A DNA stretch of 64,000 nt from Protaetiibacter larvae. GTDB taxonomy: Bacteria; Actinomycetota; Actinomycetes; Actinomycetales; Microbacteriaceae. The position numbers and the translations under genes are program-made. The DNA lies in the NCBI RefSeq assembly GCF_008365275.1, contig NZ_CP043504.1:2170001-2234000 (forward strand). The letters are read 5' to 3'. Below the pieces are notes generated by a model that saw only the letters and a program-made list of their open reading frames with translations, was not told the origin of the DNA and did no database searches. Positions 12,401-18,999 of the stretch are shown here, piece by piece; position 1 is the first letter of the stretch; each line of letters opens with the position of its first letter.

Positions 12401-12441
12401 ACGAGCGGGCGATGAGCGGCGAACCAGGAGCGCACGGTCAC
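6487..12441 (-). CDS. Giant Ig-like/cadherin-like and FN3 surface protein
   Basis: This is the largest gene, 1984 residues. A short cytoplasmic N-terminus precedes one signal-anchor helix (about residues 15-35). Residues 50-370 look like a beta-propeller-type region. From about 400 to 1450 come repeated Ig/cadherin-like modules marked by Asp-rich calcium-type motifs such as NDYDPNGD, WVDPDGD, VLDNDEQPDGG, LLNDSDPDG and LANDAA. From about 1480 to 1800 there are fibronectin type III modules with Trp/Tyr signatures (KLGWSAGP, RVTWRKP, YHVTV). The start is GTG, overlapping the kinase stop (GTGA). It is probably exposed outside the membrane and corresponds to fn3 of the PFNA cluster. Ligand and role are unknown. 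It may be phosphorylated on its short cytoplasmic end, but this is not shown. Confidence 0.88.
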   Translation of the reverse strand: MTVRSWFAAHRPLVATVTSGTVVGALIATLAIVSTGYTAQRMDLSDPSVWVVGGQQQAIGRANTEVLELDSVIPVDGTGLSIVQSGSTVLLVDPGSATVRQLDPATSTLGDDIALPPQQPEVKLGGDRVVVHAQATGEVWLLPRADLAAFDAAAPATLSLGREAVIAMTESGAFLAYVPEAGEVWRVDPGSTTVSTRWPVAWTQTAASDDFQLTAVGEHWAVLDTTTEEFATESGVRSLAPELSGASVRLQTPGPANARVLIGHSGGLLAAALDAGEPSAVVSDASGVPAAPVVVAGCRFAAWSSGVAWRSCGSGDPLTVNLAGMAGSPVLSFAVNGARVALNDANGGASWAVQSEGELIDNWDELIQSDELQQDQPEADSETPPELEEVQQPPIAVEDAFGARPGRATVLPVLLNDYDPNGDVLVVTGVDLIDEAVGRIDLVNRNQQLLLTLAPGATGSLRFGYTISDGRGGTATAAVTVEVRSPEQNSPPYPIRTSTATVASGGRVSAQVLGDWVDPDGDAIYLTAASIPAPDQVGFKPDGVVVFTDGGQGTGSKTVALAVSDGRATGSGSLQVTVRDRGEVPILVEPWVALATAGQPITVRPLQHVRGGNGPIRLGGVPPKPGTTIVPSFEAGTFTFQSDDVRTHYVEFTVTDGTQTATGFVRIDVSAPADASTRPVTVPKTLFITALSTQTVDPPTTDSDPAGGVLVVTGVMNVPAGSGVTAEVLEQRRVRVSLAAPLDAPVTFNYRISNGLAEAEGTITVVEIPDPLRIQPPIATDDQVTVRVGDAIDIPVLDNDEQPDGGEITLNPELAQALPAEAGLLFAAGDRLRYLAPQVAGNYTAVYEIAGSDGQTAQAQVHLSVRERNAATNNPPVPRGVTARVLAGQTVRINVPTSGVDPDGDAVQLVGLVTNPDKGSVLSVDGSTIEYQAGEYSSGTDSFQYAVVDGLGARATGTVRVGISPALEGARNPVANLDSVLVRPGRTVSVQALLNDSDPDGSPLRIRQVEPNVVGVTAEIVGDDIVRITPPVQEGEYAVVYTIENETGGTSSSFIRVKVAADAPLSRPDVSDTVLSVSDVLERTTIDVSVLDRVFFADGEVSELGVELVPGYGDSAQVLSTKRIRVTIGDRSQIIPFAVVHPDNSRLRSYAFIWVPGYDDALPQVNTKAPPLVIKSESTLRIELAQYVVALGGSSVRITDSSTVRATHANGDALVVDDNTLEFTSADRYWGPASITFEVTDGQSASDPDGHVTTLSLPIRVDPRDNQPPVFAGGVVDFEPGQDKELDLVKLTKYPYDDDIDELSYTVVEPLPTGFSYQLNGQRLLLAADPSAIKGTTTSITLAVRDAINEGQSGRIQLRVVPSTRPLARTAPDQAVTRRGETTVIDVLANDAATNPFPAVPLRVVDIRGLGGTNLPAGVTIVPSADRSKLTVTVADSAEPLDTNLQYQVVDATGDADRMVWGSVTISVQDVPDPVTNLRVTEFGDRLLKLGWSAGPFNNSPITEYHVTVTDAAGGATLSTVTCTLTVGCAVSTPGNGPDRAVRISVVAVNAVGSSDPTQLPGTIWSDVIPPPPTSVAATAVDHGLRVTWRKPATTAGSPIDSYVVTVGGISTQVSAPSGDPAGTEYARVVTNPAIANGAPAMFSVSARNAAPNSLATWNSAHGSATPAGAPIVAASPTASASTTDGTTASIAWAGAFADNGKAISAYYVAMHDGPAPACTVTGVESGTPDFSPPSGSDVQQLDGTASTATFSGLSPNTSYTFTVYAYNGQGCTASTPVTAIPRSAPGNVDAITTAALDWHGDFQWDYRLLGVAISSGSADVDSFVYRLSGGTTDTTPSAAVPLGSFLTAGATHYGNVVSVEVKACRQYPEVLLCSPDWSAPVELGRPVHIALAGLQKVITQDPVPLLSPGTGYYSWTGAPAVAAPGVAGYDSVSISCGADDDPATPQCEVVGSGLLGADYPDLVVTVTANGDSYTRSFAWNATS

Positions 12442-13886
12442 TCCTCAGCGACGTCGACGCACTTCTCGGAGCTTGCGCCGCCCGTGCTCCCGTTGCGGTT
12501 GACCGTGACCGTGACGCACACCGAGTCGCCGGGGTCCGCGTCCACCACGAAGCGGGGAGCCTCCTGCAGGCTCGGCGTGGAGACGACGCCCTGGTCGGTC
12601 ACCGTGATCTGGTACCGATCGCCGTCGGCGAGCCCCGGATCCGACCAGCTGAACTCCACGCGCCCGCCGGATCCCACCTGGGCCGCGATGTCGGAGACCA
12701 CGGGGATCCCGTCGCCGAGGCTCCGGACGATCACGATGATGGCCGTGGCGCCCAGTGTCGTCACGAGCAGCGCGGCGGCGACGAGCAACCAGGTGATGCG
12801 ACGCACCCCGGGGCTCGCATCCGAGGAACGACTGCGTGAGAACGGCGAATCCGGTCCGCTGCGCTCGCGCACCGTGCCGACGGGCGCGTACGCCTCCGCG
12901 GCCGCCGCCACCCGGCGTCGACGCCGCTTGCCGGGGGTCGCCGGGGCGGAGCCCGTGCTCACCGGGCGCAGCCGGGTGCGCTCCTCCTGGTCGGCCACCG
13001 TGCCGAGCGCCCAATCGTCCATCGCGATCTCTGCCGCCGTCTGCGGCATCCCGAGCTCGGTCTCCACGAGCTGCAGCTCCCGCACGAGCTCGAGCGCACT
13101 CTCGGGCCGATGCTCGGGACGGCGCGACATCGCACGGCGCAGCACCTCCTCGAGACTCGCCGGCACGTCGGGACGGCCGATCGCCTGCGGCTTGGCACGC
13201 GCGATGCGGCCCATGAGGTCGCTCGACGAGTTCGCACCCCCGGGGATCTCGAACGGCGAACGCCCCGCGAGCAACGAGTACACGGTCGCGGCGAGCGACC
13301 ACACCTCGGAGGCGATCGAGCCGGGGGTCTCGTCGAGCAGCACCTCGGGCGCCGACCACGGGATCGACAAGCCCACCGAATCCTCCTGCCGCTGGCTGCC
13401 GAGCGTGGAGGCGATGCCGAAGTCGGAGAGCACGGGATGCCCGTAGGCGGTCAGCAGGATGTTCGAGGGCTTGATGTCGCGGTGCAGCACCCCCGCGCGG
13501 TGCGCGGTCTCGACCGCCGAGCCGATCTTGATCGCGATCCGCAGCACCTCGGGCACCGGGATCGGCTCGCGCCGGTAGCGCTCGCTCAACGACGCCGAGC
13601 ACAGCTCCATCACGAGGTACGGGCGTCCGTCGCTCGACACGCTCGCCTGGTACACGGTGAGGATCGAGGGGTGGGCGCTCAGCTGGGCCATCAGATTCGC
13701 CTCGGCCTGGAACATCTGGCGCACCTGGTCGTTGACGACCTCGCTCAGCATGACCTTCACGGCGACCTGGCGACGGGGCATGTTCTGCTCGTACAGGAAC
13801 ACGTCGGCGAACCCGCCGGAGCCCAGCACATGCACGTAGGAGAAACCCGGGAGCACGGGAGGCTGGGACGGCAGACGACGCACCAT
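12438..13886 (-). CDS. Membrane Ser/Thr protein kinase (PknB-type)
   Basis: The 482-residue protein carries a complete Hanks-type kinase domain at about residues 14-280: glycine loop GSGGFADVF (22-30), catalytic Lys44 in VAVK, HRDIKPSN with Asp137, DFG with Asp155, and the APE motif. A basic juxtamembrane linker leads to one membrane helix (about 370-392) and an external segment of about 85 residues that looks FN3-like and contains two Cys. It has no PASTA repeats, unlike the cell-division PknB. It sits between PP2C and the giant FN3 protein and corresponds to pkb2 of the PFNA cluster. Likely substrates are the FHA proteins and membrane components of the operon (inference). Confidence 0.93.
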   Translation of the reverse strand: MVRRLPSQPPVLPGFSYVHVLGSGGFADVFLYEQNMPRRQVAVKVMLSEVVNDQVRQMFQAEANLMAQLSAHPSILTVYQASVSSDGRPYLVMELCSASLSERYRREPIPVPEVLRIAIKIGSAVETAHRAGVLHRDIKPSNILLTAYGHPVLSDFGIASTLGSQRQEDSVGLSIPWSAPEVLLDETPGSIASEVWSLAATVYSLLAGRSPFEIPGGANSSSDLMGRIARAKPQAIGRPDVPASLEEVLRRAMSRRPEHRPESALELVRELQLVETELGMPQTAAEIAMDDWALGTVADQEERTRLRPVSTGSAPATPGKRRRRRVAAAAEAYAPVGTVRERSGPDSPFSRSRSSDASPGVRRITWLLVAAALLVTTLGATAIIVIVRSLGDGIPVVSDIAAQVGSGGRVEFSWSDPGLADGDRYQITVTDQGVVSTPSLQEAPRFVVDADPGDSVCVTVTVNRNGSTGGASSEKCVDVAEE

Positions 13887-13888
13887 CG

Positions 13889-14725
13889 CTACCCCCTCGC
13901 CCCGGTGGAGCCTTCATTGTAGACAGACGTGTCGGTGTATCCGGGCGCATCCAGCACATCCACGACGACCACGGTGATGTTGTCGCGCCCGCCCGCCGCG
14001 AGCGCCGCGTCGACGAGCGCGCCCGCCGTCTCGGCCGCGGTCAGCCGCGCCGCCAGGTGCAGGCGGATGCGGGAGACCGGCAGCTCCTTGGTGAGACCGT
14101 CCGAGCACAGCAGCAGACGCATGCCGGAATGGATCGGCAGCATCCAGTAGTCGGGGCGGGGCTCCTCGTGGAACCCGAGCGCCCGCGTCACGACATTCGA
14201 CTCGGGGTGGCTCTCGGCCTCGTGCGGGGCGAGCACCCCCGCGTCGACGAGCTCCTGAACGACCGAGTGGTCGTGCGTGACCTGACTGAGCTCGTCGTCG
14301 GCGAAGCGGTAGACGCGACTGTCGCCGACGTTGAACACGACGAACTGCGGGCGCTCGCCGCCGAGATCCAGCACGGCACCGGTGACGGTCGTGCCGGCGC
14401 CGAGCGGAAGTCCCTCGGCGAGCTCGTCGATGTCGTGGGCGGCCAGGGAGAGCGCGCCCCCGACGTCCGAGACGTCGACCTCGCCGCGCCCGGCGAGCGC
14501 CGACAGCCGGTCCACAGCGGCCGCGCTCGCGCGATCACCGGCCGCGTGCCCGCCCATGCCGTCGGCGACCGCGAAGACGGGCGGCGCCACGATGACACTG
14601 TCCTCGTTGGCGTGCCGACGATGGCCGACATCCGTGACCGCCGCCCACGACAGCGTCACGCGCGCGTCGTCCCTGCCGGGGAGCGGGAAGCTCTCGCGGA
14701 CGACGTCGATCCCGTGCCGGGTCAT
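13889..14725 (-). CDS. PP2C-family Ser/Thr phosphatase
   Basis: The 278-residue protein is a soluble PP2C phosphatase. Metal-binding motifs are intact: RRHANEDS (about 36-43), DGMGGH (55-60), CSDGL and GGRDNIT near the C-terminus. There is no membrane segment. It ends two bases before the kinase start and its own ATG overlaps the FHA stop by four bases. It probably reverses phosphorylation by the adjacent kinase. The first 20 residues are not conserved, and an internal start cannot be excluded. Confidence 0.93.
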   Translation of the reverse strand: MTRHGIDVVRESFPLPGRDDARVTLSWAAVTDVGHRRHANEDSVIVAPPVFAVADGMGGHAAGDRASAAAVDRLSALAGRGEVDVSDVGGALSLAAHDIDELAEGLPLGAGTTVTGAVLDLGGERPQFVVFNVGDSRVYRFADDELSQVTHDHSVVQELVDAGVLAPHEAESHPESNVVTRALGFHEEPRPDYWMLPIHSGMRLLLCSDGLTKELPVSRIRLHLAARLTAAETAGALVDAALAAGGRDNITVVVVDVLDAPGYTDTSVYNEGSTGARG

Positions 14726-15267
14726 CGGGCGCCCCCTCCGCGCAACTCGCCGCGACCGGGCGCGAGCAACTCGATCACGACGCCCTCTCCCAGATCGATG
14801 CGGGTGCCGGGCGTCACGACGACCGACTCGCCGCGGCGCAGCACGTGCACGGGGGATCCGGGCACCTGCACCTCGCTGCCGTTGAGGGTGCGCAGGTCGG
14901 TGGCCACCACGACGGTCCCCTGCTCGCGCAGCTCCAGGTGCGTCGAGGAGATCCCGCCGGCGGGGCTCTCGACCGTCACGAGCTGCGGCTCGGCGGGGCC
15001 GGGCACGCGCGCCGCACGCGGGTGGCGCCCGATGTGCACCGGACGGTCGAGCTCGAGCACGTCCGACCCGATCCGCACCCGATAGTGCGGGCGCAGCGCC
15101 GCCGGGACGGGCGGCAGGTCGTTGCGGCGGGGGCGGTCGACCTCGGGCAGCTCGCCGCGGGCGACCGTGTCGCCGAGCACGACATCCACCTCTTCGACGT
15201 CGACCACGGAGCGTGCGAGCTTCTCGCGCACGGCATGCGGGATCGTGTCGTCCGTCTCCTCATGCAC
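14722..15267 (-). CDS. FHA domain protein, first gene of the operon
   Basis: The 181-residue protein has an acidic N-terminal half and a C-terminal FHA domain (about residues 65-170), with HIGRHP, the SSTHLEL segment and the TLNGSEV turn visible. It presumably binds phosphothreonine made by the nearby kinase. It opens the co-directional operon; 89 bp separate it from the aldehyde dehydrogenase stop, and I could not identify a convincing promoter there. Its four-base overlap with the phosphatase stop-start suggests strict co-expression. Confidence 0.85.
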   Translation of the reverse strand: MHEETDDTIPHAVREKLARSVVDVEEVDVVLGDTVARGELPEVDRPRRNDLPPVPAALRPHYRVRIGSDVLELDRPVHIGRHPRAARVPGPAEPQLVTVESPAGGISSTHLELREQGTVVVATDLRTLNGSEVQVPGSPVHVLRRGESVVVTPGTRIDLGEGVVIELLAPGRGELRGGGAR

Positions 15268-15356
15268 GCGAAATCACCCCACCTCGTCGTGTCCATTGTC
15301 CCGTGCGCGACACAGGGGTCCGTAGCCCCCGAGGGGGTGGCGGAGCTCGCCGACGG

Positions 15357-16793
15357 CTACTCGCCGATGTAGCTCATCACATGCTTGATGCGCGTGTAGT
15401 CCTCGAAACCGTACATCGACAGATCCTTGCCGTATCCGGAGTGCTTGAAGCCGCCGTGCGGCATCTCCGCCACGAGCGGGATGTGCGTGTTGATCCACAC
15501 GCAGCCGAAGTCGAGGTGCTTCGCGAAGCGCAGCGCGCGACCGTGATCCTTCGTCCACACGCTCGACGAGAGCCCGTACTGCACGCCGTTGGCCCACTCG
15601 AGGGCCTGCGCCTCGTCGCCGAAACGCTGAACGGTGACGACCGGCCCGAAGATCTCGTTCTGCACGGCGTCGTCGTCCTGACGCAGATTCGACACCACGG
15701 TCGGCTCGATGAAGTAGCCGGCCCGCGCGACGCGAGCGCCGCCGGTCTGCACCTCGGCGTGCGAGGGGAGCGCGTCGAGCACGCCGAGCACGCGCTCGAG
15801 CTGATTGCTGTTGTTGACCGGGCCGTAGAAGGTGTCCGCGTCGTGGGGGTCGCCCGTCGACACGTTCTCCCTCACGTAGGCCGTGATGGCGGCGACGAAC
15901 TCGTCGTGCACCCGCTCGTGAACGAGGATGCGGGTGGCCGCCGTGCAGTCCTGGCCGGCGTTGAAGTAGCCGGCGATCGCGATCCCCTCGACGGCCTTGG
16001 CGATGTCGGCGTCGTCGAACACGATGACGGGCGCCTTGCCGCCGAGCTCGAGGTGCACGCGCTTGAGGTCGGATGCGGCCGAGCGGGCCACCTCCATGCC
16101 GGCACGCACCGATCCGGTGATCGACACCATCTGCGGGGTCTTGTGCTCGATCATCGCGGCGCCCGTCGTGCGATCGCCCGTGATCACGTTGAGCACGCCT
16201 GGGGGCAGGAACTCGGCGGCGATCTCGGCGAGCAGCAGCGTGGACTGGGGGGTCGTGTCGGAGGGCTTGAGCACCGTGGTGTTGCCGGCCGCGATCGCCG
16301 GGGCGACCTTCCACACCGCCATGTTGAGCGGGTAGTTCCACGGCGTCACCTGGCCGATGACGCCGATCGGCTCCCGGCGGATCGAGCTCGTGTGGTCCTT
16401 CATGTACTCGGCGCTCGCGCGGCCCTCGAGATTGCGGGCGGCACCCGCGAAGAACCGCAGCTGGTCGACCGAGAGCAGGATCTCGTCCGTCACGAGGCTC
16501 GCGCGCGGCTTGCCGGTGTCCTGGGACTCGAGATCGGCGAACTCCTCGGCGCGCTCCTCCATCCGGTCCGCGATGCGGAACAGCGCGAGCTGTCGTTCGG
16601 CGGGGGTCGCGTCCCCCCACCCCTCGAAGGCGGCCGCCGCGGCGGCGAACGCCGCATCCACGTCCGCCGCGCCCGAGACCGGCGAGCTCGCATAGCTTCG
16701 CTCGGTCGCGGGGTCGATCACCGAGAAGCTGTCGTCTCCGCGGGCTTCGACGTACTCGCCGTTGATGAAGTTGCGCAGGGTGCGTTCCGCCAT
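15357..16793 (-). CDS. Gamma-aminobutyraldehyde dehydrogenase-like
   Basis: The 478-residue protein is a full-length NAD(P)-dependent aldehyde dehydrogenase with the catalytic Cys283 in GQDCTAATR, catalytic Glu249 in LELGGKAP, and the NAD-site motifs PWNYPL and GSVRAG. Length and residues fit the aminobutyraldehyde/betaine-aldehyde branch, which oxidises 4-aminobutanal from putrescine to GABA. It is divergent from the Lrp regulator, and an aminotransferase and FAD oxidoreductase of the same pathway lie just beyond. The start is the ATG at 16793. Exact substrate is inferred from context. Confidence 0.85.
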   Translation of the reverse strand: MAERTLRNFINGEYVEARGDDSFSVIDPATERSYASSPVSGAADVDAAFAAAAAAFEGWGDATPAERQLALFRIADRMEERAEEFADLESQDTGKPRASLVTDEILLSVDQLRFFAGAARNLEGRASAEYMKDHTSSIRREPIGVIGQVTPWNYPLNMAVWKVAPAIAAGNTTVLKPSDTTPQSTLLLAEIAAEFLPPGVLNVITGDRTTGAAMIEHKTPQMVSITGSVRAGMEVARSAASDLKRVHLELGGKAPVIVFDDADIAKAVEGIAIAGYFNAGQDCTAATRILVHERVHDEFVAAITAYVRENVSTGDPHDADTFYGPVNNSNQLERVLGVLDALPSHAEVQTGGARVARAGYFIEPTVVSNLRQDDDAVQNEIFGPVVTVQRFGDEAQALEWANGVQYGLSSSVWTKDHGRALRFAKHLDFGCVWINTHIPLVAEMPHGGFKHSGYGKDLSMYGFEDYTRIKHVMSYIGE

Positions 16794-16894
16794 GTGCTCA
16801 CCCTAATCGCTCCCTCGCGGGGCCGAAACTGCTGATTTCGTCGCAGAGGCAGGCCTACATTGCGGATTCGCTTGTTACCCCCTCCCGCCGGTGA

Positions 16895-16900
16895 CAGAAT
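16895..16900 (+). promoter_or_regulatory. Candidate -10 of the Lrp-type gene
   Basis: CAGAAT lies seven bases before the chosen ATG at 16908, the spacing of leaderless transcripts in Actinobacteria. It matches TATAAT at four of six positions. No Shine-Dalgarno is visible before this ATG. Confidence 0.35.
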
Positions 16901-16907
16901 CCCTTAC

Positions 16908-17375
16908 ATGGCGCCCCGGAACCGACCCATCGCCCTCGACGAGGTGTCGAAGGCGATCATCGAGCAGCTGCAGGAGGACGGCCGCCGCTCCTACGCCGAG
17001 ATCGGCAAAGCGGTGGGCCTCTCCGAGGCGGCCGTGCGCCAGCGCGTGCAGAAGCTGCAGGAGTCCGGGGTCATGCAGGTCGTCGCCGTGACCGACCCCA
17101 TGCAGCTCGGCTTCTACCGGCAGGCGATGGTCGGCGTCCGGGTGACCGGCGACAGCCGGATCGTCGCACAGCGGCTGGGCGAGATCCCCGCCGTCGACTA
17201 CGTGGTGCTCACGGCCGGGAGCTTCGACATCCTCGCCGAAGTCGTCTGCGAGAACGACGACGACCTCATCGAGCTGCTCAACCAGGAGATCCGGCGCATC
17301 GACGGCGTGCAGTCGACCGAGACCTTCGTCTACCTGAAGCTGCACAAGCAGCTCTACAACTGGGGAACCAGGTGA
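16908..17375 (+). CDS. Lrp/AsnC-family transcription regulator
   Basis: The 155-residue protein has an N-terminal winged helix-turn-helix (about residues 10-60, with the AVRQRVQKLQESG recognition region) and a C-terminal RAM/effector domain. It lies between and is divergent from the aldehyde dehydrogenase gene and is seven bases ahead of the aminotransferase, so it most likely senses a polyamine or amino acid and controls both units. The ATG at 16908 is preferred over an in-frame TTG at 16860, because the conserved region starts shortly after it. Confidence 0.9.
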   Translation: MAPRNRPIALDEVSKAIIEQLQEDGRRSYAEIGKAVGLSEAAVRQRVQKLQESGVMQVVAVTDPMQLGFYRQAMVGVRVTGDSRIVAQRLGEIPAVDYVVLTAGSFDILAEVVCENDDDLIELLNQEIRRIDGVQSTETFVYLKLHKQLYNWGTR

Positions 17376-17382
17376 TCGCACC

Positions 17383-18786
17383 ATGACACAGACCTCTCAT
17401 GCCCTGAGCGCGCAGACCGAGGCGCAGCTGCAGCAGAAGGCCAAGGACCACCTCTGGATGCATTTCGCACGCCAGTCGGTGCTCGAAGAGCACGGCGCCC
17501 CCATCATCGTGAAGGGGGAGGGGCACCACATCTGGGACTCGCACGGCACGCGCTACATCGACGGCCTCTCGGGCCTATTCGTCGTGAACGCCGGGCACGG
17601 CCGCACGCGGCTCGCCGAGACGGCCGCCAAGCAGGCGGAGGAGCTCGCCTTCTTCCCCCTGTGGTCCTACGCGCACCCGTCGGCCATCGAACTCGCCGAC
17701 GTGCTCGCTGACCATGCGCCCGGCGACCTCAACCGCGTCTTCTTCACCACGGGCGGCGGCGAGGCCGTCGAGACGGCCTTCAAGCTCGCCAAGTACTACT
17801 GGAAGCTGCAGGGCCGGCCCACCAAGCACAAGGTCATCTCGCGCTACGTCGCCTACCACGGCACCCCCCAGGGCGCGCTCGCCATCACGGGCATCCCCGC
17901 GATGAAGGAGATGTTCGAGCCGGTCACCCCCGGCGGGTTCCGGGTGCCCAACACCAACTTCTACCGCGCCGCCGAGATGGGCTACGAGGGGTCCTCCCTC
18001 GAGGCCTTCGGGCAGTGGGCGGCGAACCGCATCGAGGAGATGATCCTCTTCGAGGGCCCCGAGACGGTCGCCGCGGTGTTCCTCGAGCCCGTGCAGAACT
18101 CGGGCGGATGCTTCCCGCCGCCGCCCGGATACTTCCAGCGGGTGCGCGAGATCTGCGACAGGTACGACGTGCTGCTCGTCGCGGACGAGGTCATCACGGG
18201 CTTCGGGCGCATCGGCGACATGTTCGCCTCGACGACGTACGACATCCGTCCCGACATGATCACCTGCGCGAAGGGCATGACGAGCGGCTACTCGCCGATC
18301 GGCGCCTGCATCGTGAGCGATCGGCTCTACGAGCCGTTCCGGCACGGCACGACGGCCTTCTACCACGGCTACACCTTCGGGGGGCACCCCGTGTCGTCGG
18401 CCGTCGCGCTCGAGAACCTGCGCATCTTCGAGGAGGAGGGGCTCGTGCAGAACGTCAAGCAGAACTCGCCCCTGTTCCGTGCCGCCCTCGAGCGGCTGAC
18501 GGATCTGCCGATCGTGGGCGATGTGCGTGGCGACGGCTACTTCTTCGGCATCGAGCTCGTGAAGGACAAGGCCACTCGCGAGACCTTCGACGACGAGGAG
18601 TCGGAGCGGCTGCTGCGCGGATTCCTCTCGAAGGCGCTCTTCGACGCGGGCCTCTACTGCCGCGCCGACGACCGCGGCGATCCCGTCGTCCAGCTTGCTC
18701 CCCCGCTCACGATCGGCCCCGCCGAGTTCGACGAGATCGAGGGCATCCTGCGCTCCGTGCTCACCGAGGCCTGGTCGCGACTCTGA
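17383..18786 (+). CDS. Class III aminotransferase (putrescine-type)
   Basis: The 467-residue PLP enzyme has the class III features: GGGEAVETA near residue 124, Asp268 in VADEV, and the Schiff-base Lys297 in ITCAKG. It resembles the putrescine/omega-amine:pyruvate aminotransferase (SpuC-like) group. In this setting it would convert putrescine to 4-aminobutanal, the substrate of the dehydrogenase at 15357-16793. AGGTGAT upstream of the ATG is a fair ribosome site. Other amine donors (beta-alanine, diamines) are possible. Confidence 0.87.
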   Translation: MTQTSHALSAQTEAQLQQKAKDHLWMHFARQSVLEEHGAPIIVKGEGHHIWDSHGTRYIDGLSGLFVVNAGHGRTRLAETAAKQAEELAFFPLWSYAHPSAIELADVLADHAPGDLNRVFFTTGGGEAVETAFKLAKYYWKLQGRPTKHKVISRYVAYHGTPQGALAITGIPAMKEMFEPVTPGGFRVPNTNFYRAAEMGYEGSSLEAFGQWAANRIEEMILFEGPETVAAVFLEPVQNSGGCFPPPPGYFQRVREICDRYDVLLVADEVITGFGRIGDMFASTTYDIRPDMITCAKGMTSGYSPIGACIVSDRLYEPFRHGTTAFYHGYTFGGHPVSSAVALENLRIFEEEGLVQNVKQNSPLFRAALERLTDLPIVGDVRGDGYFFGIELVKDKATRETFDDEESERLLRGFLSKALFDAGLYCRADDRGDPVVQLAPPLTIGPAEFDEIEGILRSVLTEAWSRL

Positions 18787-18829
18787 CGGTGCGACGGCGC
18801 TGCATCGCCCGCGGGCCTCGACCTCGGTG

Positions 18830-18965
18830 TGCATCCCACGTCAAGGAGTCGCGCAACCCGAATCAAGGAGTCGGTGTGACCCACGTGGATGAAGTAGCCC
18901 GATGAGGTCGGGTTCCGTGCGCGCGTCCGTGACATGGGTTGCGCGACTCCTTGATTTGGGATGCA
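18830..18965. repeat. Palindromic intergenic element, copy A
   Basis: Terminal arms at 18830-18859 and 18936-18965 are inverted copies matching at 28 of 30 positions. The arm core is TCAAGGAGTCG then CGCAACCC. A second direct copy of the core (AATCAAGGAGTCG) follows the left arm at once, and a decayed inverse copy (TCCGTGACAT) precedes the right arm. The whole 136 bp could fold into one long imperfect hairpin. It lies between the aminotransferase and the FAD oxidoreductase. A near-identical element occurs at 35004-35140. I see no target-site duplication and no ORF. Confidence 0.9.
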
Positions 18966-18999
18966 TCGGGGGATGCAGCGCGCCGATCGCGAGGTCGCG

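Noticed and set aside
8689-13446. 1585-residue plus-strand frame
   Set aside because: It lies opposite the giant Ig/FN3 gene and the kinase, with a low-complexity His/Arg/Asp-rich translation and no domain.
18830-18965. CRISPR array or tRNA-like structure
   Set aside because: Repeats are inverted pairs, not evenly spaced direct repeats with spacers, and no cas genes or cloverleaf are present.
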